Positions 52,797-62,183 of a stretch of DNA of 64,000 bases are shown in pieces. The DNA is from Acidimicrobiia bacterium (lineage in GTDB: Bacteria > Actinomycetota > Acidimicrobiia > UBA2766), in contig JADZDR010000022.1 in NCBI GenBank assembly GCA_020850945.1, forward strand, positions 1-64,000, in the 5' to 3' direction. Numbering within the stretch: position 1 is the first letter of the stretch; every line of letters starts with the position of its first letter. The translations under genes were made by a program, and so were the position numbers. Below the pieces are notes generated by a model. The model was not told the DNA's origin. It did no database searches and saw only the letters and a list, made by a program, of their open reading frames with translations.

Positions 52797-53695
52797 GCGA
52801 CGACTTGCCTCGTGTGCGTGAGCTCTGCCCGCATCTCGGCGACGGCGCTGTCCGGACTCGTCACGACACCGTCACCACCGAGGCCCTGCACCCACACCAC
52901 GAACGCGGTCATGTCCCGGACCGCGACGGCCAGACACGGCCATTCGGTCCCGTCCAGGCTGACGGAATCGACGCGGGTTCCCTGTGTCTCCCGCTCGACC
53001 CACCACAGGCGTTCCGGCCTGACCGCGACCACGACTTCGACCGGGTCGCGACGCCCGACTTCCCAAGGGCGACGCGGGACGGGTTGCCCCGATCGGGACT
53101 CCGGACGCGCGAACCCGCCTGCTCCACCGACGGAGACCCCACCCACGATGCGGTCGACACGGAAGCTCCGCTCATCGGCCGCGTCGAGATCGCGCCCCAC
53201 GATGTACCACGTGCCGGCACGGAACACGAGGGTGCGCGGCTCCACGCGTCGCACTTCGCCTGGTCCGGACAGACCCCCGTATTCGAACGACATGCTGCGA
53301 CGACCCGTGACGGCGACGAGGAGCGTCGCGACGAGCGGGTCGACGAGTCCTCCCCCGCTGTCCTCATCGCCGTCCTCACCCCAGACGAGGCCCGAGGCAA
53401 CCGCGACCGCCGACCGCTCTGCAACCGTCAGGCCGGGATCAGGGATGGTCGCATCCTTGGGAATGCGGTAGCCGGGTCTCGCGCCCTGCGTCCCGAGGGC
53501 GTCACGCGATTCCGCCCGCACGTCGATTCCCATCTCGCGCAGCGCCTTCTTGTCCCGCTCGAAGGATCGTCTCACGGCCTCCTCTGTCGATCCGGCGTAA
53601 CCGGGCACGCTCCCCACGATCTCCTCCAAGCCGAGGGGATGATCCGTGTCGGCGAGGAGGGCGACGAGGTTCACGAGACGCTCGAGCCGATCCAT
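52793..53695 (-). CDS. pafB: PafB-like WYL-domain transcriptional regulator
   Basis: A 300-residue partner of PafC. ATG 53695 begins MDRLERLVNLVALLADTDHPLGLEEIVGSVPGY, the winged helix, followed by VRRSFERDKKALREMGIDV. The WYL region is TGRRSMSFEYGGLSGPGEVRRVEPRTLVFRAGTWYIVGRDLDAADERSFRVDRI. The frame is open to 53923 without family similarity. Confidence 0.9.
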   Translation of the reverse strand: MDRLERLVNLVALLADTDHPLGLEEIVGSVPGYAGSTEEAVRRSFERDKKALREMGIDVRAESRDALGTQGARPGYRIPKDATIPDPGLTVAERSAVAVASGLVWGEDGDEDSGGGLVDPLVATLLVAVTGRRSMSFEYGGLSGPGEVRRVEPRTLVFRAGTWYIVGRDLDAADERSFRVDRIVGGVSVGGAGGFARPESRSGQPVPRRPWEVGRRDPVEVVVAVRPERLWWVERETQGTRVDSVSLDGTEWPCLAVAVRDMTAFVVWVQGLGGDGVVTSPDSAVAEMRAELTHTRQVVA

Positions 53696-53756
53696 CGGGC
53701 GAGTGTAATTCGGGCCCGGAATCCACTCGGGGGATGCATCTGCAATACACTCCGCG

Positions 53757-54671
53757 GTGGTGAAGGACGACCTCGACACCGACGCTGAGATCGACGTCAT
53801 CGGGAAGCTCGCCGAGGACGCGGGCGCGTTGCTCCCGGCCCTGCGCGACCCCGAGACGGATTCCGAACCGCGCCTCCAGGACGTCGACCATTGGGGACGC
53901 AGCGAGCACATGCGCGAGTTCATACGCCGCGCGTACGACCCGGTCTACCGTTACTGGTTCCGGGCCGAGCTCGACGGGCTCGAGAACGTGCCCCGTGACG
54001 GCGGGGCCCTCCTCGTCGCCAACCATGCCGGATCGGTTCCGTCGGATGCACCCGTGATCATGCACGGCATCGAGGAGGAGTTGGGGCGCCCCCTGTACGG
54101 CCTCGCCGAGCACCTCTTTCGCACCATCCCCGTGATAGGGACCCTCTGGGCAAGGGGTGGCGGTGTCGCGGCCCACCCCGACAACGCCCACCGTCTCCTC
54201 CACGACGAGGGTCAACTCGCCCTCGTGTTCCCCGAGGGGGCGAAGGGCCCGGGCAAGACGTACGCAGAGCGTTACCGGCTGCGCCGATTCGGGCGCGGCG
54301 GGTTCATCGAGGTCGCGATGCGAGCCGGTGTCCCCGTCGTTCCCATCGCCGTGATGGGAGCGGAGGAGTCGATGCCCAACCTCACGACTATCCCCGGGCT
54401 CGCCAAGGCGTTCGGCCTGCCGTACGTCCCGATCACCCCGCAGATGCTCGCAGCCCCGTTCTTCGGGCCGCTCGCACCCGTGGCGACGATGCTGTACCTG
54501 CCGGCGAAGTTCCGTGTGAAGTTCCTCCCACCGGTGCACTTCCCCGACAAGCCGAACATGCCCCGCTACTCCAAGGCGCGGATCATGGAGTATGCGGACC
54601 TCGTCCGCGACATGATCCAGGCGGAGCTCTTCGAGATGCTGCGCGCGCGGCGATCGGTCTGGTTCGGATGA
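53757..54671 (+). CDS. Lysophospholipid acyltransferase family protein
   Basis: A 304-residue acyltransferase, read from GTG 53757. The active-site block is VANHAGSVPSDAPVIM (the NHxG...D pattern typical of this mycobacterial-type branch), with FPEGAKGPGKTYAERYRLRRFGRGGFIEVAM and VPVVPIAVMGAEESMP downstream. The next gene (SDR) overlaps by ATGA, matching the Rv0502/Rv0501-like pair of mycobacteria. Substrate unknown. Confidence 0.87.
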   Translation: MVKDDLDTDAEIDVIGKLAEDAGALLPALRDPETDSEPRLQDVDHWGRSEHMREFIRRAYDPVYRYWFRAELDGLENVPRDGGALLVANHAGSVPSDAPVIMHGIEEELGRPLYGLAEHLFRTIPVIGTLWARGGGVAAHPDNAHRLLHDEGQLALVFPEGAKGPGKTYAERYRLRRFGRGGFIEVAMRAGVPVVPIAVMGAEESMPNLTTIPGLAKAFGLPYVPITPQMLAAPFFGPLAPVATMLYLPAKFRVKFLPPVHFPDKPNMPRYSKARIMEYADLVRDMIQAELFEMLRARRSVWFG

Positions 54672-55696
54672 AACGGATCCTCATCACCGGACTCGCCACG
54701 TATTGGGGTGGGCGCCTCGCCCAGGTCCTCGAGGAACAGCCCGCCGTCGACCTGATCGTCGGCGTCGACCGCCACGCACCGACCGTCGAGCTCGACCGCA
54801 CCGAGTTCGTCCGGGTACGGGAGGACTACGGCGCGCTGCGCCGCATCGTGGAGGCGGCGGAGATCGACACGATCCTGCACACGCATCTTCTCGTCGATTC
54901 CACGGCTGCATCGAGCAGGCAAGTCCACGAGCTCAACGTGATCGGGACGATGAATCTCCTCGCCGCAGCCGCGACGACCGATTCGCCCGTGCGGCGTCTG
55001 ATCGTGAAGTCATCGACCCTGGTCTACGGGGCGGGTCGAGGCGACCCGCAGATATTTCGCGAGACGGCCCGACGCTCGAACTCGCCCCGGACCCAGGTCG
55101 AGCGGAGCCTTCTCGAGGTCGAGGACTACGTGCGCGACTTCGCCGAGGACAACCCCCACGTGTCGGTCACGCTCCTCCGCGTCGCGAACGTGATCGCGCC
55201 GGATTTCGACACGCCGATGCTGAACGCTCTCCACATGCCTGCCGTTCCCGCCGTGTTCGGCTTCGATCCCCTCGTTCAGTTCGTCCACGTCGAGGATTGC
55301 GTCTCCGCCCTCGCCTACGCGGTCGAGAACGATCTGCCCGGCATATTCAACGTCGCCGCCGACGGTGTCATCCCCTGGAGCGAGGTACGGGGGATCATCG
55401 GCAAGCCCGCCATGTGGCTGCCGCCGCTAGGTACACAGGCGGCCGCCGGCATGTTGCGCCGGTCGCACATCGTCGACCTCCCCGACGAGTTCCTCTCGCT
55501 CCTGCGGTTCGGACGCGGAGTCGACAACGTCCGCCTGAAGCAGGTCGGTTTCAGGTATCGCTATTCGACGGTCGGCTGCCTGTACGACTTCGCCGAGGGT
55601 CTCCGCCTCCGCCGGGTCATCGGTGCCGCCGAGCAGCCCACCTACGAATATCAGGAGGACCTCGAGCAGTTCCTCCACCGACACACGGTCAGCTGA
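54668..55696 (+). CDS. Atypical extended SDR (NAD-dependent epimerase-like)
   Basis: A 342-residue Rossmann protein of the extended SDR group. The N-terminal ITGLATYWGGRLAQ lacks the middle glycine of TGxxGxxG. The usual YxxxK catalytic pair is not evident: the region after VYGAGRGDPQIF reads ETARRSNSPRTQVERSLLEVEDYV. QFVHVEDCVSAL and FNVAADGVIPWSEV match epimerase-like substrate regions. Possibly a non-catalytic or NAD-sensing lipid protein. Coupled to the acyltransferase. Confidence 0.85.
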   Translation: MKRILITGLATYWGGRLAQVLEEQPAVDLIVGVDRHAPTVELDRTEFVRVREDYGALRRIVEAAEIDTILHTHLLVDSTAASSRQVHELNVIGTMNLLAAAATTDSPVRRLIVKSSTLVYGAGRGDPQIFRETARRSNSPRTQVERSLLEVEDYVRDFAEDNPHVSVTLLRVANVIAPDFDTPMLNALHMPAVPAVFGFDPLVQFVHVEDCVSALAYAVENDLPGIFNVAADGVIPWSEVRGIIGKPAMWLPPLGTQAAAGMLRRSHIVDLPDEFLSLLRFGRGVDNVRLKQVGFRYRYSTVGCLYDFAEGLRLRRVIGAAEQPTYEYQEDLEQFLHRHTVS

Positions 55697-56900
55697 CGGC
55701 TTCGGGCTCGAATCCGATACCGGAGAGGAACTCGCCGAGCCGGACACGGTAGGCCCTGCGATTGAGGTGGATCTGGTGCGACCCACGGCGCCAGGCCACC
55801 GCTGCCCCCTTCCAGTGCTCCCCGAGGAGGTGGGCGTGATACGGGCGCACGAGACGGTCGTCCTGTGTCGCAACGATCAAGTGGCGCTTGCTGTCGAGCC
55901 GGGACGGGTACTGCAGGGGTGTGTGACATGCCATGTGGCGGCGCAGGTCGTCGAGATCCCAGCCGATTCCACGCAGGAGGAGGGTCAGGACATGGCCGAA
56001 CGGAGAGAGATCCGCGATGAGATCGGGGAGGCTGGCCGGGGCCGCAACCGGGATCGAGAACGCGAGACGCGCATCGACCGCGGCCAGAAGCGCGGCCAGA
56101 TAACCGCCGAGGCTCACTCCCTTCACCCCCGCTTGGGGGACGCCACTCTCGAACAGGTGCGACAGGAGCGCACGCACGTCCGAGACCGAGTGGGCGATGA
56201 CCTCGGCGAGATGCGCGACATCGAGGCTCAGGTAACTCCAACCGTCGATGAACTCCGCCCGCGGGCCGTGAAAAGGAAGCTGGATCAGAGCCACGTCGTA
56301 ACCGTCGACGTAGAGGCTGCGCACATCGAAGAACTCGACGTTGATGAGATGGCTGCCCGCCTGAAAGCCGTGGATGCACACGATCGTGGGGCGAGGACCG
56401 GCCGCGTGCCGCCACCACCTGGCATGCACGGTTCTGTTGCGAACGCCGGCCACGTAGCCGTCGCGCAGGGCCGGGTTGACAGGCACGAACGTGCTCGGGA
56501 ACCTCACGTCGACGACGGTGCCCCGCTCCGGCGTGGCCAAGATGTGGCGAGCAGGCGAGACCTCAACTGCGGCGGGCGACGGAGGCATGTGGAAGAACGC
56601 GGAGGTGTCGGAGGCGAAGCGGGGTGAGGCATAGAACGACCATCGCTCGAGGAGGCTCTCCGCCTTCGTCATGCCGTACAGGATCGTGTCCGGGGAGCTC
56701 GCGAGCAGAATGGCGGACAGGGGCAGGCTGAGCACTCTCTCGAGACCGGCTGCGAGCCGCGCCGGCCCTGAACGATCGGATCTTGCGGCCTCCGGCGGGC
56801 GGACCTGGCGGACGGCGTCCACGTCCAGGCGCGCCAACCACATACGCTCGCGTTGCGCGCGTTCCCGGGCAGATATGGGCACCTCGGCCGTCCCGTTCAT
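55689..56900 (-). CDS. Alpha/beta hydrolase, likely esterase
   Basis: A 403-residue hydrolase. ATG 56900. Long N-terminal helical part, then IVCIHGFQAGSHLINVEFF, the nucleophile in KGVSLGGYLAALLAAVDARLAFSIPV (GxSxG) and the C-terminal His in RRGSHQIHLNRRAYR. An Asp (TQDDRLVRP) completes the triad. It sits between SDR and WS/DGAT genes, so lipid-ester hydrolysis is a plausible role. Overlaps the SDR end by 8 nt (convergent). Confidence 0.87.
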   Translation of the reverse strand: MNGTAEVPISARERAQRERMWLARLDVDAVRQVRPPEAARSDRSGPARLAAGLERVLSLPLSAILLASSPDTILYGMTKAESLLERWSFYASPRFASDTSAFFHMPPSPAAVEVSPARHILATPERGTVVDVRFPSTFVPVNPALRDGYVAGVRNRTVHARWWRHAAGPRPTIVCIHGFQAGSHLINVEFFDVRSLYVDGYDVALIQLPFHGPRAEFIDGWSYLSLDVAHLAEVIAHSVSDVRALLSHLFESGVPQAGVKGVSLGGYLAALLAAVDARLAFSIPVAAPASLPDLIADLSPFGHVLTLLLRGIGWDLDDLRRHMACHTPLQYPSRLDSKRHLIVATQDDRLVRPYHAHLLGEHWKGAAVAWRRGSHQIHLNRRAYRVRLGEFLSGIGFEPEAVS

Positions 56901-56984
56901 GGTCGCTTGCCCCTCGAGGATGCGGATGTCACCCCGTATCGTTGCACACAGCCCGATCGACAGCCATGTCCAGAGGTGGACCAG

Positions 56985-58352
56985 ATGGACCGTCTCAGCC
57001 CGCTCGATGCCTCGTTCCTGTTCGTCGAGGGTGCAGGGACTCCCATGCACATCGCGTGCGTGGCCGTCTGTGCCGGACCACCTCCGTCCTATGACGAGAT
57101 CTCGGCGAGCATCGCCGCGAAGCTGGCGTTCATACCCCGCTACCGCCAGAAGGTGCGCTTCGTCCCCTTCGGGCTCATGCGGCCCGTGTGGGTCGACGAC
57201 CCGCACTTCAACCTCGACTACCACCTCCGCCACACCGCTCTGCCGCCCCCGGGCGGGCGAGACGAGCTGCGTGCGCTAGTCGGACGTGTCATGGCGCAAC
57301 ACCTCGACCGCCACAAGCCACTCTGGGAGGTGTGGGTCGTCGAAGGCCTCGGGGACGACACATGGGCGATCCTCACGAAGGTTCACCACTGCATGGTCGA
57401 CGGGATCGCGGGGAGTGACCTCATGGCCGTCCTGTTCGATCTCACGCCGGATGCACCCCGAGCGGAACCGGGGAGTTGGGAACCAGACACTGAGCCGGAC
57501 GATGCCCGACTCCTCCTCGAGGCAGTGCGCGATATCGGCTTCCTCCCCCGTGAACAGATCCGTGTGCTCCGCACCCTCTCTCGCATGCCCGCCAAGACAC
57601 TCGCCGAGGTGGGCAAGGGTGTCCGGAACTGGCTCCGCGTGGTGGAACGCACTCCGCCCACGTCACTCACGGGGCCGTCCGGGCCGCATCGCCGCTGGGA
57701 CTTCGCTCACGTGTCGCTCCCCCGCGTGAAGGACATAGCCCACGCGGCGGGCGTCACGGTCAACGATGTCGTCATGACGGCCGTGACGAAGGGCTTCCGC
57801 GATCTCCTCCTCGCGCGGGACGAGGATCCGACTGAGGCCCGGATCCGATCGTTCGTCCCTGTGTCGCTGCGCCGCCCGGACGAGCGCAACCGCCTCGACA
57901 ACCGCGTGGCGGGCATGATCGCTGTCCTGCCCGTTGACGTGGACGATCCCGTGGGGCGCCTCGACCGCGTCCGTGAGCAGATGGGAGCGCTGAAGCAGTC
58001 CGGGGAGCCCCGTGCCGCCGCGCTCGTGGAGGAGCTCGCCGTGTTCGCTCCACCCGCCATCCTCGCGTGGGGGGAGAGAGCGGCAGCACGCCTCGGGCAG
58101 GGGCCGATGACGACCGTGACGACCAACGTTCCCGGACCCCAGCTCCCCCTGTACGTCTGCGGGCGTCGCCTCGTCGAGCTGTATCCCTACGTCGGGATCG
58201 GGGGTGGGACCCGTCTCAACGTCGCGGTCTTCTCCTACGACGGGCACCTCGGCTTCGGCATCACAGGCGACTGGGAGTCGGCCCCTGACATCGGGATCCT
58301 CACGCGAGGAATCACGTCTGCTGTCGACGAGCTCGAGTCGGCGCTCTTGTAG
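56985..58352 (+). CDS. Wax ester synthase / diacylglycerol acyltransferase
   Basis: Bifunctional acyltransferase making triacylglycerol and wax esters for storage. The 455-residue product has the active site HHCMVDG (134-140), the N-terminal SPLDASFLFVE, RPVWVDDPHFNLDYHLR, and the C-terminal family block MTTVTTNVPGPQLPLYVCGRRLVELYPYVGI. Length is typical. The following DUF3866 gene converges and overlaps by 41 nt. Confidence 0.93.
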   Translation: MDRLSPLDASFLFVEGAGTPMHIACVAVCAGPPPSYDEISASIAAKLAFIPRYRQKVRFVPFGLMRPVWVDDPHFNLDYHLRHTALPPPGGRDELRALVGRVMAQHLDRHKPLWEVWVVEGLGDDTWAILTKVHHCMVDGIAGSDLMAVLFDLTPDAPRAEPGSWEPDTEPDDARLLLEAVRDIGFLPREQIRVLRTLSRMPAKTLAEVGKGVRNWLRVVERTPPTSLTGPSGPHRRWDFAHVSLPRVKDIAHAAGVTVNDVVMTAVTKGFRDLLLARDEDPTEARIRSFVPVSLRRPDERNRLDNRVAGMIAVLPVDVDDPVGRLDRVREQMGALKQSGEPRAAALVEELAVFAPPAILAWGERAAARLGQGPMTTVTTNVPGPQLPLYVCGRRLVELYPYVGIGGGTRLNVAVFSYDGHLGFGITGDWESAPDIGILTRGITSAVDELESALL

Positions 58353-59421
58353 CGGCGGCGGCATGTGCCCCCGCTGCCGCCGCCGTGAGCCAGAAGACGG
58401 GGTCGGCGCTGACGGGACGGCCCATCGACGTCGGCTCGATGCCGCCCGCATCGAGCAGGGAGAGGGCGGCACCTGGGTCGGCCGTCACGATGCTGTGCAC
58501 ACCCTCGAGCGTGGTGAGCTGCTCTCGCATCGCGGCCTCGCGGACGGGGTCGCCTTGCGGGAGGACGATCTCGGCGAGGGGGTCGAGGGGCGGCGTCGCC
58601 CGGAGGCTCTCGAGGGAGTGGTGGCTGATCCCCCTGTGTCTCGTGCGCGAGTCAGCGTCCGAGCAGCGCAGGCAGGCGATCGGCACACCGCCGAGTGCGG
58701 CCGTCTCCGTGAGGACGTGGGAGACCTCGCGGGCGGTCGTCGCCGTCGACAGGCCGGTGCCCACGATCCCCGGGCCCATCGCGACGACGGCGACGTCGGC
58801 TCCGGCATGCCTCGCCGCGAGCAGTGCAGATGCGACCGTGACCGCTTCCAGGTCGCCTCCGAACGCGTGACCTGCCGTCACGGTCATGTCGACGAAACCG
58901 GCGGCCGTGAGGTCCGCGCACAGATCGGACAAGGCGAGGGGCAGGGCGGCACCGTCGGTCATCACGTAGGCGACGACCAGGTCGCCTCCTGCGGACGACG
59001 CGCGGATTCCGGCAGTCACAGCCGCGAGCTGGGAATGGAGGCTTGCCGCCACGACCGGCATCCCGCCCAGATGCTCCTCCTGCATGTGAGTGTGCAGGGG
59101 CGAGGCAGCCTCGGAGGCGACGAGGACGTCTGTCTGCAGCGAGGTGTATCGCAGCTTCATGATGTGGCCACCGGAGAGGGAGCTGAACTCACGGCGGCCG
59201 TTGACCCAGTGCACGACGTGCCAGCCACCTGTACCGAGTCCGAGGTCGACGGCTGTCGTGTTGCACACGACCTCGTCCCCGACCTCGACGCTGCCGATGA
59301 GGTCGGGGTAGTTGACGGCGGCGCTGGATTCGCCGGCGCCGTCGAGCACGACTCTCACACGCTGCAGGCCGCGCCGCTCCGAGATGATCTCGCTCACCCG
59401 ACCCGTGTGGAAGCTCGGCAC
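58312..59421 (-). CDS. DUF3866-family protein
   Basis: A 369-residue actinobacterial protein of DUF3866, starting at GTG 59421. Characteristic segments are HIMKLRYTSLQTDVLVASEAASPLH, VVAYVMTDGAALPLALSDLCADLTAAGF, VTAGHAFGGDLEAVTVASALLAARHAGADVAVVAMGPGIVGTG and LRCSDADSRTRHRGISHHSLESL. Function unknown; often near proteasome genes in this phylum. Downstream of pafA on the same strand. Confidence 0.88.
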   Translation of the reverse strand: MPSFHTGRVSEIISERRGLQRVRVVLDGAGESSAAVNYPDLIGSVEVGDEVVCNTTAVDLGLGTGGWHVVHWVNGRREFSSLSGGHIMKLRYTSLQTDVLVASEAASPLHTHMQEEHLGGMPVVAASLHSQLAAVTAGIRASSAGGDLVVAYVMTDGAALPLALSDLCADLTAAGFVDMTVTAGHAFGGDLEAVTVASALLAARHAGADVAVVAMGPGIVGTGLSTATTAREVSHVLTETAALGGVPIACLRCSDADSRTRHRGISHHSLESLRATPPLDPLAEIVLPQGDPVREAAMREQLTTLEGVHSIVTADPGAALSLLDAGGIEPTSMGRPVSADPVFWLTAAAAGAHAAAATRAPTRARRQQT

Positions 59422-59457
59422 GAACCGACCCTAGTAGGGGGTCACGCCTCGACCGAC

Positions 59458-59504
59458 ACGTGGGCGTACTCAACCACGACAATTGTGGTTCAGTACGCCC
59501 ACGT
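59458..59504. repeat. Hairpin repeat, copy 3 of 4
   Basis: 47 nt with the same architecture as the 6.9-kb pair: ACGTGGGCGTA / TACGCCCACGT outer arm, CTC/CAG internal loop, AACCAC/GTGGTT inner arm closed by a G-T pair, loop ACAAT. Downstream of pafA. Confidence 0.9.
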
Positions 59505-59528
59505 AAGTCGGGCAACAGCCAGAAGGTC

Positions 59529-59575
59529 ACGTGGGCGTATCCAACCACACCAGATGTGGTTCAGTACGCCCACGT
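59529..59575. repeat. Hairpin repeat, copy 4 of 4
   Basis: 47 nt, 71 nt after copy 3. Outer arm ACGTGGGCGTA / TACGCCCACGT, internal loop TCC/CAG, inner arm AACCAC/GTGGTT closed by A-T, loop CCAGA. It lies 22 nt beyond the pafA stop codon and may form part of its transcript end. Confidence 0.9.
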
Positions 59576-59596
59576 GCGGGGCGGGGAGGGGTCGGG

Positions 59597-60952
59597 TCAG
59601 AGGGATGCGATGAGGCGTTCCACACGCTCGTCGTGGGCGCGGAAGGGATCCTTGCAGAGGACCGTGCGCTGCGCCTGGTCGTTCAGCTTGAGGTGGACCC
59701 AGTCCACCGTGAAGTCGCGTCGACGTTCCTTGGCCCGCTTGATGAACTCGCCCCGCAGACGGGCCCGGGTCGTCTGCGGGGGCGCGAGGACGGCCTCCTC
59801 GATGTCGGCGTCGTGCACGACACGGTCGACGAGACCCTTGCGCTCGAGCAGGTAGTAGATCCCGCGTTTGCGGTTCACGTCGTGATATGCCAGATCCATC
59901 ATCGCGATCTTGGGATCGAGCAGGTTCAGGCCATCCCGCTCACGGGCAGCCTCGATGATGCGGTGCTTCGCCACCCAGTCGCACTCCCGATAGAGCGAGA
60001 ACGGATCCTTCTCGAGGCCCCGCACGACGTGCTCCCACATACCCAACGCCTTCTCCTCCAACGGCCCGAGTCCCCGATGGTCCGCGTACTTGAGGGCACG
60101 TTCGAGATACTCGATCTGGATGTCGAGCGCCGACGCCTCACGACCACTCGCCATGCGGATCTTGCGCCGGCACGTGATGTCGTGACTGATCTCGCGGATC
60201 GCGCGGATCGGGTTCTCGAGCGTCATGTCCCGCATGACCGTGTCCTCTTCGAGCATCCGCAAGAGGATGGAGGTTGATCCGACCTTCAGGAACGTGACGT
60301 ACTCGCTCATGTTGGAGTCACCGACGATCACGTGCAGGCGCCGAAAGCGCTCGGCGTCGCTGTGCGGCTCGTCGCGGGTGTTGATGATCGGCCTGCTCCG
60401 CGTCGTAGCTGACGACACACCCTCCCAGATGTGCTCGGCCCGCTGGCTCAGGCAGAACATGGCGCCACGCGCGGTCTGGAGGACCTTGCCCGCTCCCGCC
60501 CACACCTGGCGTGTCACGAGGTACGGGATGAGGGTGTCGGCATACTGCTGGAACTCGCCGTGCCGGCTCATGAGGTAGTTCTCGTGGCACCCGTAGGAGT
60601 TCCCGGCGGAGTCCGTGTTGTTCTTGAAGAGGTAGATCTCGCCTCGGATCCCCTCCTCCTGGAGCCGGGCCTCGGCGCTTGCGAGGAGGCGCTCGAGGAT
60701 GCGTTCCCCCGCCTTGTCGTGGCACACGAGGTCGTAGATGGAGTCGCACTCGGGGGTTGCGTACTCGGGGTGGCTCCCCACATCCAGGTAGAGGCGGGCA
60801 CCGTTCTCCAGGAATACGTTCGACGAGCGACCCCACGACACGACGCGCCGGACGAGGTAGCGGGCGACCTCGTCCGGGCTCAGCCTGCGTTGCCCGCGCA
60901 GCGTGCACGTGACGCCGTACTCGTTCTCCAGGCCGAAGATCCGCCGTTCCAA
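59597..60952 (-). CDS. pafA: Pup--protein ligase PafA
   Basis: ATP-dependent ligase that attaches Pup through its C-terminal Glu to substrate lysines. The 451-residue product, read from TTG 60952, begins [20 protein letters not shown], the PafA hallmark with catalytic Glu in FGLENEYG. Further conserved parts: [53 protein letters not shown] and [18 protein letters not shown]. The larger frame to 61543 has no PafA similarity. Weak leader GGACC before TTG. Confidence 0.95.
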   Translation of the reverse strand: MERRIFGLENEYGVTCTLRGQRRLSPDEVARYLVRRVVSWGRSSNVFLENGARLYLDVGSHPEYATPECDSIYDLVCHDKAGERILERLLASAEARLQEEGIRGEIYLFKNNTDSAGNSYGCHENYLMSRHGEFQQYADTLIPYLVTRQVWAGAGKVLQTARGAMFCLSQRAEHIWEGVSSATTRSRPIINTRDEPHSDAERFRRLHVIVGDSNMSEYVTFLKVGSTSILLRMLEEDTVMRDMTLENPIRAIREISHDITCRRKIRMASGREASALDIQIEYLERALKYADHRGLGPLEEKALGMWEHVVRGLEKDPFSLYRECDWVAKHRIIEAARERDGLNLLDPKIAMMDLAYHDVNRKRGIYYLLERKGLVDRVVHDADIEEAVLAPPQTTRARLRGEFIKRAKERRRDFTVDWVHLKLNDQAQRTVLCKDPFRAHDERVERLIASL

Positions 60953-61063
60953 TGCGGGTCCAGTGTAGGTGTCGCCCGGGCAGGGCGACCGCGGTGTCCG
61001 GGATCGGGACTCGGTGAGCCCCACGTCGGGGTGTCGTGGGGTGGGCGCCGCTACGATGAATCC

Positions 61064-61414
61064 ATGCTCAAGGCCGTGATCCTGCTGCGGCGCCGGGCCG
61101 GTGTCTCGCCGGACGAGTTCGCGATGCACTTCCGGGTGCACATGCGTCCCCTGATCGGAAGCCTCCCCGGCGTGTCGCGAATCGTCGTCTCCGACGCGAT
61201 CGCAGGCCCGGGCGGGACACCCGCCTACGACGGAATGGCCGAGTTCTGGTTCGAGAGCATCGAGGCCGTGCAGCGCCTCGTCGAATCGGCAGAGGCACGT
61301 GAGATCGAGGCACGCCTCGCCGATTTCGTCGACATGGACACCTACGAGACCTTCCTCACGGTCGAGCACGAGGTCGCCGTAGATCCCATGCCCCGCACCC
61401 CGACGCAGGCATGA
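61064..61414 (+). CDS. EthD-like dimeric alpha-beta barrel protein
   Basis: A 116-residue protein from ATG 61064. The EthD-like pattern is [43 protein letters not shown], followed by [19 protein letters not shown]. This fold occurs in degradation-linked and monooxygenase accessory proteins. The role is unknown. It lies divergently between pafA and prcA, and this placement inside a proteasome cluster is probably incidental. Confidence 0.85.
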   Translation: MLKAVILLRRRAGVSPDEFAMHFRVHMRPLIGSLPGVSRIVVSDAIAGPGGTPAYDGMAEFWFESIEAVQRLVESAEAREIEARLADFVDMDTYETFLTVEHEVAVDPMPRTPTQA

Positions 61415-61442
61415 CATCCACCTGCGCCTGATTCGGCCCTCG

Positions 61443-62183
61443 TCAGGCCTCGGAGTCCTTCTCCTCCGCCTGTGCCACAGGCTCGATCTCGTCGCCCCCG
61501 AGCATCTCGGCGAGCTCGTCGTGGCCCATGCGACTGAAGGCACGCCCCGGGTCGCTCCGATCGAGACGGGCGACCTCGAGGGTCTTCACGCCGAGGGGGT
61601 TACCCATCTGGTCGGCCATGGCCTGCACGGCGGTTCGGAGCGCCTCCCGATCGCCCATGCCGGGTGAGAAGTGGTCCTTCACCTTCTCCAGCAGCTCGTC
61701 GGCTGCACCTCCCATCGTCACGACGTCCCCCTCGTCGGAGATCTGGCCGTCGAACGTGACCCGGTACAGCCGATCGTCGCTGCCGTCCGACTCCGGGCTG
61801 CCCACCTCGGCCACGAGGAGCTCGACCTCCATCGGCTTGAGCTCGTGCGTGAAGATCTGGCCCAGCGTCTGGGAGTAGACCCCGGCGAGCGCCCGCGCGT
61901 TCACGTCCTCACGGGAATAGGCGTAGCCCGTGAGGTCCGCCCGGCGCACACCGGCTACACGGAGGGCCTCGAACTCGTTGTAGCGACCCACGGCCGCGAA
62001 GGCGATGCGGTCGTAGATCTCGGAGACCTTGTGGAGCGTCGGCATCGGGTTCTCGGCCACGAAGAGGATGCCCGTGTCGGTCTGCCAGACCACGATGGAC
62101 CGGCCCCGGGCTATGCCCTTGCGGGCGTACTCGGCACGGTCTGCGAGGACCTGCTGCGGTGAGACGTAGAACGGGGTGGTCAT
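61443..62183 (-). CDS. prcA: Proteasome alpha subunit
   Basis: Outer-ring subunit of the 20S proteasome, 246 residues. Conserved parts: [31 protein letters not shown] (gate and helix H0), [62 protein letters not shown]-terminal acidic tail. ATG 62183 overlaps the prcB stop by ATGA. Confidence 0.96.
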   Translation of the reverse strand: MTTPFYVSPQQVLADRAEYARKGIARGRSIVVWQTDTGILFVAENPMPTLHKVSEIYDRIAFAAVGRYNEFEALRVAGVRRADLTGYAYSREDVNARALAGVYSQTLGQIFTHELKPMEVELLVAEVGSPESDGSDDRLYRVTFDGQISDEGDVVTMGGAADELLEKVKDHFSPGMGDREALRTAVQAMADQMGNPLGVKTLEVARLDRSDPGRAFSRMGHDELAEMLGGDEIEPVAQAEEKDSEA

